A stretch of DNA of 64,000 bases. It comes from Eucommia ulmoides (taxonomy: Eukaryota; Streptophyta; Magnoliopsida; Garryales; Eucommiaceae). The translations under genes and the position numbers were made by a program. The stretch covers positions 32,530,474 to 32,594,473 of the forward strand of contig CM028325.1 of NCBI GenBank assembly GCA_016647705.1, written 5' to 3'. The notes beneath the pieces are model-generated. The model ran no database searches. It was not told where the DNA came from and saw nothing but the letters and a program-made list of their open reading frames with translations. This document shows, one piece after another, positions 45,700 to 57,905 of this stretch; position 1 is the stretch's first letter; each line of letters begins with the position of its first letter.

Positions 45700-46095
45700 T
45701 TCATTAGTTTTAGTTTTCACATTCATATTACATGTAACATGATATTTTTTAAATTTTTAGTTCTTAATTATAAGATGTTACATGTAACATCCCATGAAAT
45801 GTAACATTGATGTTACATGAATATTAAAAATAACATGATGTAATTACTAACCTTTTGATTTTGGTTTTGGTTTGATTTTGGTTAATGTTACATGTAACAT
45901 CCTCTGAATTATAGATGTTACATTTCCCATGTGGAATGTAACATGAATGTGAAAATTGAAAACTAATAAAAAAAATAGTGAATTTGATATCGTTTTGAAG
46001 ATCTTATTTAGATGAATCTGAATATATAATTCTATTTTAAAAAAAATATATACAACAATAGTTATTTTCATTTTAATAAATGATTATCTATTATC
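45700..46095. repeat. Dispersed repeat with two perfect ATGTTACATGTAACAT palindromes
   Basis: Palindromes at 45775-45790 and 45885-45900; half-sites nearby (45730, 45800, 45940). Homologous to 29820-30315. Non-coding. Confidence 0.75.
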
Positions 46096-46252
46096 TAAAT
46101 TAGCTCCGCAAGATAGGGATGTATTATGTAGGCACAATAATTAGGGGTATTCTCGTCACAAAAATGGCAAAAGGACCGCTCGGTTCATAAAAAAAAAAAG
46201 TTGGTGTAATTGATAGTTTTCAACCATTTTTGGGATCTCCCGATAAGTATCC

Positions 46253-46384
46253 CTATATTTTTATTCAGTTTAAGTAAGGGTAAATTGGTCAATTTTGCCT
46301 ATACAGGGGTTTGACTTGTACTTTTGATAATTGATGGGATATTGGTAGAACTTTAGAAAAAGACGGGGAAGTATTACCCCTTTT
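46253..46384. mobile_element. 3' remnant of the Mutator-type non-autonomous element (copy 2)
   Basis: Matches 40267-40426 (TTTATTCAGTTTAAGTAAGG, GATGGGATATTGGTA, AAGTATTACCCC) and is cut off on its left. Confidence 0.8.
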
Positions 46385-46502
46385 AATTTTATCTTGAAAT
46401 TCATGTTATTACTATCCATGTAACCAAACAAATGAGAGAGAGGGGAGAGAACAATGACGGTGGTTGTAGGGCTCGGATATTGGATCTCTCTCTTTATATA
46501 TA

Positions 46503-49407
46503 TTAGTTTTAAGCCCGTGCTAAGCGCGGATTATGAAATAATTTCATGAATTTTTCACGAAGTTTGAAATAAAAAAAAAATACAAAAATAATAAAAACAT
46601 ACCTACGAACCAAAAAAAAGTCACACTGTTCTATAAAATTAAAAGAAAAAAAAAGGTAAAAAGTATCTGCAATTTTTTATGGAGTTTGATAGCAAAAGTA
46701 ACGTCCAATTTAAAGAGTTGGTCCATCAATTTTAACACCTCCACCTCCTCAACCTTTACACCCTTAATAATTACAGATTTTACCTCAAAACATGTAAAAA
46801 AATCCAGTTCCAAATAAAGTCGAATCCACCAAATTCCTTGAAAATGTTTCGCAAGAGATTATATATAATTGAACTTTGAAGCTAGTTTGAGAGATCAATT
46901 TTGAAGTACTCCACCTTTCGGAATATTATTTCATTACCAAATTTCTTCAGTCTTACGATTAACGATTCTTGAATCTGATTTGCTTACCACGTCTTAAAAT
47001 GTTGCCACTTAAATGAAATCAATGTTTATAATACATCCATAAGTTTTATAGTACATAAAGAACCATCTTTGTCTGTTATTATCACTGTCATAACCAATTT
47101 TACATTCTTTTATTCAACCTTCTTTCATATCAGCACAACAGAACAAGAACACAACTAAATGATAAGCACAACTCCTACTAATATAATCTTCTTCTTTTTT
47201 TTTTTTTTATTACTATTTGTTATCCAAAAAGTAAAAAGACTAAATTGCTTGCCAAACAACAATTTGATTTTGGAGAGAGCAAGAAACTTGTCAACCAACA
47301 AAATGTAGCATCGCTGCAGGAGCGAGAAGGTGCCGCTTCATTTGCAAAACAGAAAAGGATATGCAATCAATAAATGATTAAAAAAAAAAAAAGAGGGGGG
47401 GGGGGGGGGGGGGGAGGGAGGAACCGTCAAACCCACACGCGCCATCACATTGCAATCACCATTACAAAAAATAAATCAATTTCTAAGTAGTCGAACCCAC
47501 ATCCACCGTCTCACCTCACCGATGCGACCCACATCCACCGTCTCACCTCACCGATGCGTCAACATTAGAGACCAATTTCTCTAAAGTCTGAATTATTAAC
47601 TTTGGCAAAGATGAACTCAAATCCCAAAAACCAAATGAAAAAAAAAAAAAAAAACTCACTAAATCGGACTAGTAGAAAAGTAACAACACAAAATCAAACT
47701 CAAATCTAGATAAAGTCACCAAAATTGGACTTGTACGAAGGTTAGGCTCATGAAAAGAATGATGTTGGAGCGCATAAGATTGAACTCTTTAATTATACAA
47801 CATGATCAAAACTAAGAAGAAAACACTTTTTTTTAAACGTCTAAATAGAGAAAAAATTATATGCCATATCAAGAAAAAAAAAAATCATTTTTTTTTCTTC
47901 TGTGCAAGAAACAGTACATAGAAAAAACTAAGAATTTTGATTTTTTTTTCTATCTAAACATAACTTAAACAGAAGGATACACCAAAAACTTCTCGCAAAT
48001 CTTCTTACATAAGTTGTGCTTATCCAAAACTGTGCTCAAATAGGTAAAAAATTATAGTCTATGAGATTGTCACCCCATATCAGGAAAAACGATCAAGTTT
48101 TTTTTCTTCTGTGCGAGAAATAGTAAACGGAAGAAACTAAAAATTTCGAATATTATTTTTTATCTCATCCCCATTGCTCCCACCATCAATCATCATCATG
48201 TTTCCATCTGCAAATTGTCATATTCATTTCTCAACAGATTGGCATCAAATATACATTTCTCAATCTGAAATACCTATTCAAACACATTTCTCAATAGATT
48301 TCATCACCCCCATCACTCTGAAATACCCATCCACATTTTTCATCCCCAACAGTACCTGATTTTGAGCAACTTCGGCTTTAATCCAAAGAATCTCAGCCAC
48401 GATATCTAAAAACAAAGGTGAAGAACAAAGGTGAGAAAAATGTAGAGCCAATAATTATGTAGATGGGAGAGCTACCTAGACGATTGTGAGAACGACGATG
48501 ATCGAAAGTGAGGGAGAAGTCGAAGTAGCGAGATCTGGTGATCGTGCAGATTTGAACACCGTCGCCCATCGCCATCTAGATTCAACCTCACCGCGATCAC
48601 CGTCGGCCATCGTCATCCAGATATGACCATCGCGAACTTTATCGGCCCCAAATCCGACAACCACGACGTATCGCCGACATCCAGATCCAACCTCGCCGCG
48701 AACACCGCTGGCCATCCCCCCATCTAGATCCTACAACCCCGAACTTTACCGCCCCCAAATCCGACCACCGCGACGCTTTGCCATCTAGATCCGACCTCGC
48801 CGCGACCACCGTTGGCCATAACCATCCAGATCCGACCACCCCAAACTTCACTGCCCCTAAATCCGACCACCGCGACTCATTGCTATCCAAATCCAACCTC
48901 GCCACGACCACTGCCGGACATTGTCATCCAGACCATCGTCGAACTTCACTGCCTTCAAATCCAATCACCGTTGTCTCGATCTGGCTATTTTGAACCAGAT
49001 CGGGAGTGAGATCGAGAATAGTGAGTGCAATGACGGTGAGTGGCGAGGTCGGTAGCGAGATCAGAGGTGGCAGATTTGGCCGCGACGGGTGGGGGTGCAA
49101 TGGAGATCGAGATGGGGTGGAGATAGGGATGGAGATCGATGGTCTTCCGTTTGTTACGGCGATGTGCTCGGTTGCAGATGGCGCTGGTAATTCGGAGCGT
49201 CGGCGGATGGGGGAAGGCGATGGACATGGGGATGGCGAAAGACGAAGCCACGAGCTCGGGTGAGAGAAAGAGAGAGACTATAGAGTGCAGGGTGTGGCCA
49301 GTCCAATTGAGGATTAGGATTGGAATTTGGAAATAAGGTTAGTGGAGATTTTTAATAATAATAGTGGGGAGAGAATTAAAGTTAGCCGTCAATTTTAGTA
49401 GTATAGA
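46503..49407 (-). mobile_element. Helitron B, complete ends
   Basis: The minus strand starts TCTATACTACTAAAATTGAC (from 49407), the classic plant Helitron 5' end. It ends with the CCGCGCTTAGCACGG hairpin and CTAA (46503). It is inserted between A and T. 2905 bp, non-autonomous, no helicase frame; same minisatellite as Helitron A. The same left junction (GGATCTCTCTCTNTATATA) as Helitron A shows that the pair arose by duplication, not by two insertions. Confidence 0.88.
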
Positions 49408-50518
49408 TGAATGCTAGCCCTTTGAAATGGGAGCACATGGTTGCAAGGATGAGAGATCCTCGATTCTAATACATTTGAAGGGCTTGGGTTCTACTTTTAT
49501 ATATAACATAAGATATATGTATGTGTATACATCATAGAGAGAGAGAGACACACACACACACAGATGACGCCGTCGGACGAAAGATGGACGCCAAAACAAA
49601 AAGGAACACAAAATTGATTGAAATGAGGAAAAAAATTACGACCCTTCAAATTTGAATGACTTTTAAAAGACCATATTACATTAATTAGAGAAAAATGACA
49701 ATATTATCCTAAATTTTAAAGTAAAATGATGAAATTATCCTTATTTCTGTTAGATTTTTAATTATTGCATTTAAGTTTGAAGCACAGGGATGTAAATACT
49801 GACGAAAATATTATAGGGGTGTAAATGTAATTCGGGTTAACCACAGGGATGTAAAGTGTAACTAACCCATATAGGCTGAAAAAGAGAAATAAGATGTTTT
49901 GGACTCAAATTAATGAAAAAAATACCCTTAAACTAACGGTTGACCGTAAGTTTTGACTAATAAAATTGTACCAATTTTAGAAACACTTAAAATAAGTGTA
50001 CCATATCTATAGGGATAATCAAATAAGGATGATATATCTATCATAAGTTCGAATCCCTCAGATAACTCCAAATAATTAGACAAAAATGGCTAGTTAACAG
50101 CTACTTTTAGATCAAATCCACGGAATCCTTCAATCCTGAAACTGCCAGGTTGGTTGACCGACCAATGACCCATCGATCAACCGAGCGATTCAGTTCGTAG
50201 CCCAAGCCATTTCTCAAACATGGTCGGTTGACCAATCCCCCAAGGGTTAGTTGACAAATCAATTCAAGATGCTCCCCAGCCCATTTTTCAACCTTGGGTG
50301 GTTGATCGATCGATTCAGAAAGTTCACTTTTCAGTCATGGGTTGACCGTGAATTTTGACTAATAAAATTGCAATTTGGGTCAAATTGATCCAATTTCAAT
50401 AATGAGTAACCAAATGTATCAAACACTAAGTACTGTGCAACAACTCTATTTATGAGGGACCAAAAAAATAATTTTTCCAGAAAAAAATAAAAAAAAATAT
50501 GCATGTCTTCATTTATAA
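49408..50518. mobile_element. Right half of the mosaic TIR element, array unit 3
   Basis: GATGACGCCGTCGGACGAAAG (49563) matches 38354, and similarity continues to the inverted-repeat end near 50478. About 150 bp next to Helitron B (49408-49550) are not in unit 1. A 370-bp foreign piece (49969-50338) splits it. Confidence 0.7.
49938..50370. repeat. 370-bp insert of LTR-related DNA between 30-bp direct repeats
   Basis: GGTTGACCGTAAGTTTTGAC (49938) and GGTTGACCGTGAATTTTGAC (50339) start about 31-bp direct repeats that end AATAAAATTG. The insert (49969-50338) resembles 60880-61260 inside the solo LTR at 58878-61755 (ACCATATCTATAGGGAT, TTCGTAGCCCAAG-like, many GGTTGACCGA sites). Confidence 0.75.
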
Positions 50519-51924
50519 TTCTAATTTGTATGATACATCAGATAGTCAAGTACTCATTGTTTTTTTTTTCTTTATTTTTTCAACTAATAACCCATCAATT
50601 ATGAAAATGGCATGGACCAATCTTATAATATTAGGTGAACCTTATAATATTACGGGAGAGAACATTAATATTCTTTATCATTAAAATTATAAATAAATTA
50701 TCAATTATACCATTTGACAGTTAATATTTTACCAATATGACAAAATTATCGTTGTTTGAACATTTTTTCCTTTTCAACTTCCACCCCTCCCTCTCTGACT
50801 TTCTCTTTTCCTCACCTTTTTTTTTACTTTTTTCTTCTCTTCTTCTTTCTTCTCTCCGCTCCTGTTCGCCGTTCTCTTCTTCAATCACACCCGTTGTCAC
50901 CATCTCACCACTTCTTTAATTGGACCTTTGTCGTTCAATTCTCGCAATCTCCGTTTTGATGGCATCATTATAGATTGCCTCTGCATTTGTGTTTCGTCAC
51001 AATCGCAGAATTTCTGGATGAGAACACCGTAGCTGGAGTGTCAAGCTCCATGCCTCTCCGGAGAGCAAAATCAACGACTGAAATCGCTTCCGGAACTATC
51101 TAACAACGCGAAATGAACCACTGAGTCACTTGTCGAGCAAAAGGTAATAGACTGCGACGAATTAGTGAAAAAATTAGACTCCTGTGGTCAATGGGGATCG
51201 CGAGAACTGAAGGAATCGAAGGTTCTACTGGCGGAGGACAAGTGTTAAACGGTCTTACAGGTATGAACAACCCGACAACGGAGAAGGATATGAATGGGCA
51301 CCGCCATTTGGCCTGAGCAGTGGCGACAAATGGTAAAGAAACCCTAGATTTTTAATTTTTTGTTTTCTATTAACCACTTAATTCACCGTCCCAATTTCTG
51401 CTGCTGGGTATCGATTGTTTTGGGTACAATTAATAAGCTGCAAATTGGATAGGTTGAGAGGGAGGGATGAGGTGGTTGATGACGGAGATAATTGGCCATG
51501 TTGGTGGAGATTGACTGATGCGTCTATATGGATGGGTTAAGAGAGAGAGAGAGAGAGAGAGAGATGATGGTAGATGACGGAGGAGGTTGGCCATAGTGAC
51601 GGTGGTCGGCAGAAGAGGACATGAATGGGTTGAGATGGTGGTCGTGATCAGAGGAAGAAGTGGGTATTGATGGCGAAGAGAGAGAGGAAGTGGGTACTGA
51701 TGGAGATTGGAGAGAGAGAGAGAGAATAAAAAAAGAAAGGAAGATAAAAGTTGGTAATTGAAGGTATAAAAGTCATTGCATCATAATATTTTTATTCAAT
51801 TTAAAATAAGGGTAAATTGGTCAATTTGACTAACAGGGCTTTCACTGATAATTTTGATAATTAATGAGATATGGATAGAATTTAAAAAAAGAGAGGGTGT
51901 CTAAAGTATTATCACTTCTAATTT
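50519..51924. mobile_element. Mutator-type non-autonomous element, copy 3, with 9-bp TSD TTCTAATTT
   Basis: The element 50528-51915 starts GTATGATACATCAGATAG, and its inverted end starts GTGATAATACTTTAGACAC. TTCTAATTT lies at 50519-50527 and again at 51916-51924. 1388 bp, homologous to 38920-40426 throughout. A GA run lies at 51540-51566. Confidence 0.9.
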
Positions 51925-53240
51925 CATCTTGATATTCATGCTATTACAATCCATGTAACCAAACAGAACTTGTGTGCATATATAAATATGTAGAAGTTAC
52001 TAATATAATTTTTATTTTTTTAAATCCATTCATTATGTGTGTCTATAATTAGTATAATTAAATTTAATCGCCTGAAAAGTGAACCTAAAATTGTGGACAT
52101 CTTGTTCTCCTGATTTCAAATTGAGAATCTGGTACAAATCTATTTATAGGCCCAGCAGCTTTAATTAGTAGGCTTCCAAAAGTAGAATTCAGACACCACC
52201 ACCCGGCACCAGGGGAGTTTCTTGGTTGGAGAGCGGAGCCACCATGCAGGAATTAATCCTATTTTCCCACCACATGTATCCTAGTCCTAGTATTACCAAA
52301 TGTTATCATATAATTATATGGGTTAATGGCATTTTCTTCCCCCCAATAATTTACTTGATTTGCAATTTATCTGTGTAGTATTTTCCTATTACTTGTAAGG
52401 AATAGTTGGAGCTAATCACATTTTAGATAAATAAATTTGCATGGCTCGTAGATCCATTTAAATTTTTAGATCTATTTTGCTTTATGTTGAAATAAAATTT
52501 GCGTTTTTTATTGTTTTTTAATTGTATATTATTTTTGTTTATTTGTTATGATAGTAGTGATGGGTTGATGGTGACGGTGATAGTAAATATTTGTTATGAT
52601 GGTGACGGTAATAATAGTGAATGTTTTTCTCGTTTAATTGAACTATTAATTTGGAGGTAATGTATGAAAATTTCAATAAACGCTTGCGTCGTCTACCCTC
52701 TTTCGATTAGGTCCTTTCTCTATGTTCTCTCCTCGAATTCATGAGGCAACTGTTTCTCTTCCTCTTTTTTCTGTCTTTCGATTTTGTCACCACCTAGATT
52801 AATTGTGTCAAGAGGATTCAAGACTTATTGAAATTTCGTACAACTAAGGATTGTACAATTTCACTAGAGTTCTAATTAGATGTAGAGAACTAATTGGGTT
52901 TCTTCGAATCAAGTCATTGAAGACATTCGTGTTCATCGATCTCTCTAAATCATTCATCAAAGTTTTTTTAATGCTCACCTATTTGTGCTCTTTTTTCTCC
53001 TCCGATCTGAGCGCAAATGGAAATCATGTTCTGGGTGTCATTTAAGATAATTTTATGTTTATCTCAAGCTAGTGTTATTCAATATGGTGATGACGATGAT
53101 GATGAACAATGGTGACTATGGAGATGGTGATGATGAATAAGATGTAATTGGTTTGTGGATTTCACTTTGTACCCTTAAATTTTTGGATGAGCGTCTAAAT
53201 TATTCCTAAAAAAATTAATTTTAACGAAAAAAGTAACACT
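51925..53240. other. Intergenic, no gene recognised
   Basis: 51925-51970 is the array's shared right flank (ATCCATGTAACCAAACA). 52551-52620 and 53080-53140 contain short GATGGTGATGA-type repeats. The frame at 52851-53045 has no supporting features. Confidence 0.5.
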
Positions 53241-53255
53241 CGCATTACAAGAAGG

Positions 53256-54845
53256 GAGTAAGTCCGAGCAACAGGTGAGATCCTAGGTTTATGAGTAAGG
53301 TGTTGGGCTCTGCTCGTCCTGAACATAAGTCACCCCTCGGTTTCCCGTTGGGATACAACTCGGGGTTTTGAGAACCCTTCGCCCATGATGTCATTTTAGG
53401 TGGCTCCACTTGGTTTGGAATTCCCAAAAAACCACCAATCAATTGCCCTTATTCCCAATGTCTGAGTGAAAGGGGTTGGGAATAGAAATCTTCGTATTAA
53501 AGCGAAATCCCGATTCACAAAGTAAAAAACTTGAACGACGATGACTATTTGAGTTTCGAGCCATTGTTTATTGCATTGTAATTTATTGCATAATGATTTG
53601 ACGACTAGTGTTGTTTTACCTCTATGAGGTTGTCAACATGTCAACCGTTGATTTGGGTTTATTTGAGTCGTTGATGTCCCTTCTAAAAGGGAGACTTGGC
53701 CTTGGAACCACCCATGGTTAGTGGACCGAATCCATTAGTATGGAACATTTTCGTTTCCAAATGAAATCCTCATTCCTTTTCCATATCCAGTTGGAGTTCA
53801 AGGAGCAAAAGGAAAGAAACACGTCGGGTAAGTGCATCTGATTACGTGCTACTTGTGTGCTACCCGTTATTTTTATAATTAGATTTATTTTACCTCACAT
53901 TGTATCTATCACATGGTTTTTATTCAGGTCATTAATTGAGTATATCTGTATTGGGGTGGTAGAAACTCCTTATGGGAATAAAATTGTCATTTTTTGTATT
54001 TACGAGTTTGAGTGGATTAGATACGTTTGGGTTGGTGTCTAATCAGGATATCTAAGGTTTCGATATTTTTTCATATGAAAAATATTAGGATTTGATTTTT
54101 ATTCTGCAAAAAGGTTAGATTATTCTTTTCCCTTGAAAAGATTATGTTTTAATTCTTTCTGTAATTGAATTAAGTGTGATTGTGAAGGTTCGTCTTAAAC
54201 TTGTGAAAAGGATATAGTGGTAGGTTGATTATTAGCCTATAAAAAAATCAAGTGTATAAATGTTGATTCTGAACCTGTGAAAATAATCAAAATTATAAGA
54301 ATTTAGTTTCTACATGTGAAAGGAATCAGAGGTTTAATTGCAAATCTTTGTGGAGCTCGAGGGACTAGGTGTAGGTAAGCGTAACTTGCCAAATCAGGAT
54401 AAATTCTTGTGTGATGCGTTGTACAAGCAATGCACACGTGAGTAGGTCTGTCAGCGTTGCACTTTCAGTATGACAATTAATATGGTTTTAAATCGTAAAA
54501 GGAAATTTGTCAAATTTTCTGGTAGTAGAGGAGATTCGATATATCTGCCTGATAGTGCACCCACACATTTATAGGCATGGTATGACTTGATATGGAAGTC
54601 TCCCAGAATCCAAAGTGGTCTCCTGAATCATCCCAAAAAAATGTTGGGATTAAGGAGTTAGCACCTTAGAATAAGTCATCCAACCACCTTTCCATATTTG
54701 GTGGAGGAGGGGGTAAGTCTCGAATAACGGGTAAGGTCCCGGGCTAATGAGTAAGGTCCCAAAACTCGTCCCAAGTGTAAGTCAAATCTCGATTTCTATT
54801 GGAATATGGCTCGAGGATTTAAGGCCCCTATGTTTGGTCGGGATT
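53256..54845 (+). repeat. Pair of diverged direct repeats about 1.45 kb apart
   Basis: 53256-53395 and 54707-54845 share GGGNGTAAGTC, GGTAAGGTC-like, ATGAGTAAGGT, CTCGTCC and AAGTCA in the same order. The second is followed by a 43-base A run (54873-54915), which may be a retroelement tail. Confidence 0.6.
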
Positions 54846-54864
54846 TGCAAAAATTATAATCTTG

Positions 54865-54872
<8 letters not shown>

Positions 54873-54915
<43 letters not shown>
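54873..54915 (+). repeat. Poly(A) run of 43 bases
   Basis: Uninterrupted A. It follows a GC-richer 170-bp stretch, so a SINE- or LINE-type 3' end is possible, but no target duplication was identified. Confidence 0.9.
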
Positions 54916-54918
<3 letters not shown>

Positions 54919-56382
54919 ATATCTTATAATTAAAATCAGAAGCCAAATTTCGAGAATTTAGCAAACTCAACTATCTATCATCACTCTAATCCTACTTCCT
55001 ATTGAAATGAAGGCCACGGTTAAAAATTGGAGAAAAAACACTAGCAATTGATGAGGGTTAATAATTGCTCGGACAAGGCTAACTTACAGCGGCTGTACCA
55101 TATAACTCACAAATTCGCCTTGAAAAAGTCGCAAGATTTTAAACAAACTTATAACTTTTCAAAAAAAACTTGTAACCTGTAACTTGTAACTTTTTAGATG
55201 CACTTGTAATTTTTTTAAAGCAAACTTGTAACTTGCGCACTGTGTTATAGGAGGGTCCATAATTATTTTTTTCTTGAAAATGAATTAGGTTAAAAACTTG
55301 AAATGTGAAAGAATTAAAAATACATAAGATAAGGGAAGTGTTTGGAAATAAGGGCAGAAACAAAGAATATTTCGAAACATGGATAAATGGAGAGAAGAAG
55401 AAAAGAAAAACGAAAAAAATATTATTGACCCTTATATTTTGAATTAGTGTTAAAATAACTCTTATTAAAATTTTTAAAAGGTTTTGACATTTATTAACTA
55501 ATTTTAGTTGACTTTTACCTGTTGACTGCTAAAGTGAATGAAAACATTAACCATTGCAATTAATTCTTAAAAATAGGTGGTGTAATTGGCAACGGAAAAA
55601 AAAAAAAATAAAAATACAAAGTGCAATTCAGTCTAACCACATGGATTTATAAAATTGTAAATAATTTTTATTTTTTTTTGGATAAATGTTTATATAATTT
55701 TTTTTTGGTTATAAATGTTTATATAATTATATTTTTGGTATTGGATGTATGAATGTAGGTTGTTTATTTGAAAAAATTTGGAAGATAGAAAAGAGAAAAT
55801 CTAATCTAATGTTATATATAAAAGCGGAGGGTAATGTTTGAGAATGAATGAGAAATAAGAACACATTTTTCACTCTCTTTTCACAAATTTAGCAAACACA
55901 TACACGTGCACTATTACATAGTAGAATTAATACATAATTTAATAATCATTTAATATATTATTTTTTTAATTATAATGACAATAAAATATTCTATTACATA
56001 TAGTTGAATTAATAAAATTTACAATAAAATTTAAGTAGATATTTAGACTACAATTATACATTAATAAAATAAACAATTAAAATTAAATAATAAATCAGAT
56101 AAATTAAAAAAAAAAAAAAAAAATCTTTAATAAATAAAAATATCTCGCACATTGTGCGAGTATAAACTAATTTAAAAATAAAATGCAACTCGCAATGCAA
56201 ATATTACCCAAGACTAGATTTTACTCGACTATGCTTGCAAGGAGTCGAGATTACATCAAGGTGGAAAAGTAAAATAAACTATTTATTATTTATTTATTTA
56301 TTAAAGCTCGTGAAGAAAAAGAAAAAAAAAAACAAAACTTATTTCCAAAATTTTCATCAAATTCCTACATAGACAATAGACT
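54916..56382. other. AT-rich intergenic DNA
   Basis: Local runs of AACTTGTAAC-type repeats (55145-55235) and TTTATATAATT repeats (55670-55735). No gene. Confidence 0.5.
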
Positions 56383-56853
56383 TTACTCGGCGATGGTTAA
56401 AAGTGCCGGTCGCCAAGCCCTTCTGCGCAACCGTTGCCGAAACGTCGCCGACAACGGTCTAAGAGAGCGACTCCAACCGCGCCGCACGACGGAGCCGCGG
56501 CTACCTGCGTAAGCAGTTCCCTGTAAGTGCTCTCCATCGACATCTCTGCTATCTCCGGAGACTCTCCTCTCCTCAAGCGGCGGCGAAGACACGAACAAGT
56601 CCCTCAGCTTGTGTCTGACAACGATCTCTTTTCTCTTCACCGGAGAATTTCCCTCCGCATCCTTCCGATCCGCCGCGGAATCCTCATCGTGGCGGAGAAA
56701 TCTCGGGCCACCGCTGACGGTGCGGCGAAGCAACATCCGGAGAGTCTTTCGACGGCGGAGGTGAATCACAGGGCTCGTAGTCGGACTTCGCGTCGGGCTT
56801 CCGGCTACGGCGCATTGAGTAGCTAAATGCTTGAATTTCTGGAGCGTCGCCAT
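56383..56853 (-). CDS. Small basic protein of unknown function (156 codons)
   Basis: Reads MATLQKFKHLATQCAVAGSP, then TRSPTTSPVIHLRRRKTLRM, a Ser/Asp-rich middle, KEIVVRHKLRDLFVSSPPLE, and ends SATFRQRLRRRAWRPALLTI. The start at MATLQKF was chosen over the in-frame ATG seven codons upstream (MVESRLK) because it opens the compact conserved-looking part. GC-richer than its surroundings and free of stops, it looks like a single-exon nuclear gene. Similar short proteins exist in other dicots as uncharacterised proteins; I know no function. The basic Arg clusters suggest nuclear or nucleic-acid contact (inference). C-terminal fragments of a relative lie at 26581-26730 and 33125-33345. Confidence 0.7.
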   Translation of the reverse strand: MATLQKFKHLATQCAVAGSPTRSPTTSPVIHLRRRKTLRMLLRRTVSGGPRFLRHDEDSAADRKDAEGNSPVKRKEIVVRHKLRDLFVSSPPLEERRVSGDSRDVDGEHLQGTAYAGSRGSVVRRGWSRSLRPLSATFRQRLRRRAWRPALLTIAE

Positions 56854-57344
56854 TTTTAACCTCGATTCAACCAACTAACTAATTTGAAAAGCTAAAAGAA
56901 AATTGTGAGAGAAAGATGAATCGATTGGTAGAGAGAGAAAGTGAAATCGATTTGTAGAGAGAGAAAGTGAGATCGAACTTCTTCTGATTTGGAATTTTCC
57001 ATGGATTCCCTGTGTTCTTCTTTACATTTTTTAGAAATTGATGAAAGATGAGCGAAAAAGAAAAATAATTTTCGGGGTTTTAATAGAATACGAATCGGGT
57101 TTTCTAATGAACTTGATTGGGCGAATATCAACCGTTGATTTCGGTCATCGTAAGACTTCAAAACTGACGAAAATGAATGTGTTGTTACACGTGGCCCAAT
57201 ATACGGTGATCGTGGTTTGTAGTGGGCCCGATGAGTAACTTCGCATGAATACACGCTAAAAAGTACTTTTGTCTCACATTCAATCATTTTTAAGTTTAGG
57301 AAAATGCCATTGACACACAAAAACACATCCTCGGTGGGGGAGGG
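56854..57344. promoter_or_regulatory. Upstream region of the small gene
   Basis: On the minus strand it contains a GA-rich leader (56895-56975) typical of plant 5' UTRs. No firm TATA box was identified. Confidence 0.35.
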
Positions 57345-57905
57345 TTTAACAATAGGGGTGGTGTCATGGCCCACAGTCCACCCAGCTCGAACGGCCCAAC
57401 CCAATTTTTTTAGGATTTGGACTTAGAGTTTGAACCCACGGATAGATTCTGAGCCTAGATTTTAGGACTCGGTCAAATTTAGGACCGGACTTGGGTAAGA
57501 CCCAAAAATTTTAAGGTCGACCCGACCTGACTCGAAGAAAATAAAAAAATAATATACATATATATATATATATATACAAAATAATAATTAATTAGCTTGT
57601 TGAACGTTTATTAAACTTTTAATATTTTTGATTTGTTTGGAATATTGCTTTACCTTTAAAAATTATAATTTTAATATTTCTTATTGGTTTGGTGTTGAAT
57701 TTTTTGTATTTATCTTTGAAATTAAAAAAAAAGGGCGGGGGCTCGTGGGCCGGGCTCTGAGCTTAAAATTTTCTTATAGGGCTGGGCTTGGGCATAGGAA
57801 TAGGGCCCGACGGTCGGGTCGGGCCAGGCTCGGGCCTAGAGTTTTTTTGTAATTTTCTAGTCTAAACCCGGCCCGGCCCGACCCATGACCATTCCTATTT
57901 AACAA
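57345..57905. mobile_element. hAT-like MITE with 8-bp target duplication TTTAACAA
   Basis: The element (57353-57897, 545 bp) begins TAGGGGTGGTGTCATGGCC and its inverted end begins TAGGAATGGTCATGGG. TTTAACAA flanks it exactly (57345-57352, 57898-57905). Inside, subterminal GGGCCGGGC- and CCCGACC-type motifs repeat on both strands. No gene. Confidence 0.9.

Noticed and set aside
40539-49407. Helitrons A and B as two independent insertions
   Set aside because: They share the same insertion junction and flanking DNA, so duplication of one insertion is the simpler reading.
52851-53045. 64-codon plus-strand frame in intergenic DNA
   Set aside because: Short, no recognisable motif, no supporting signals.
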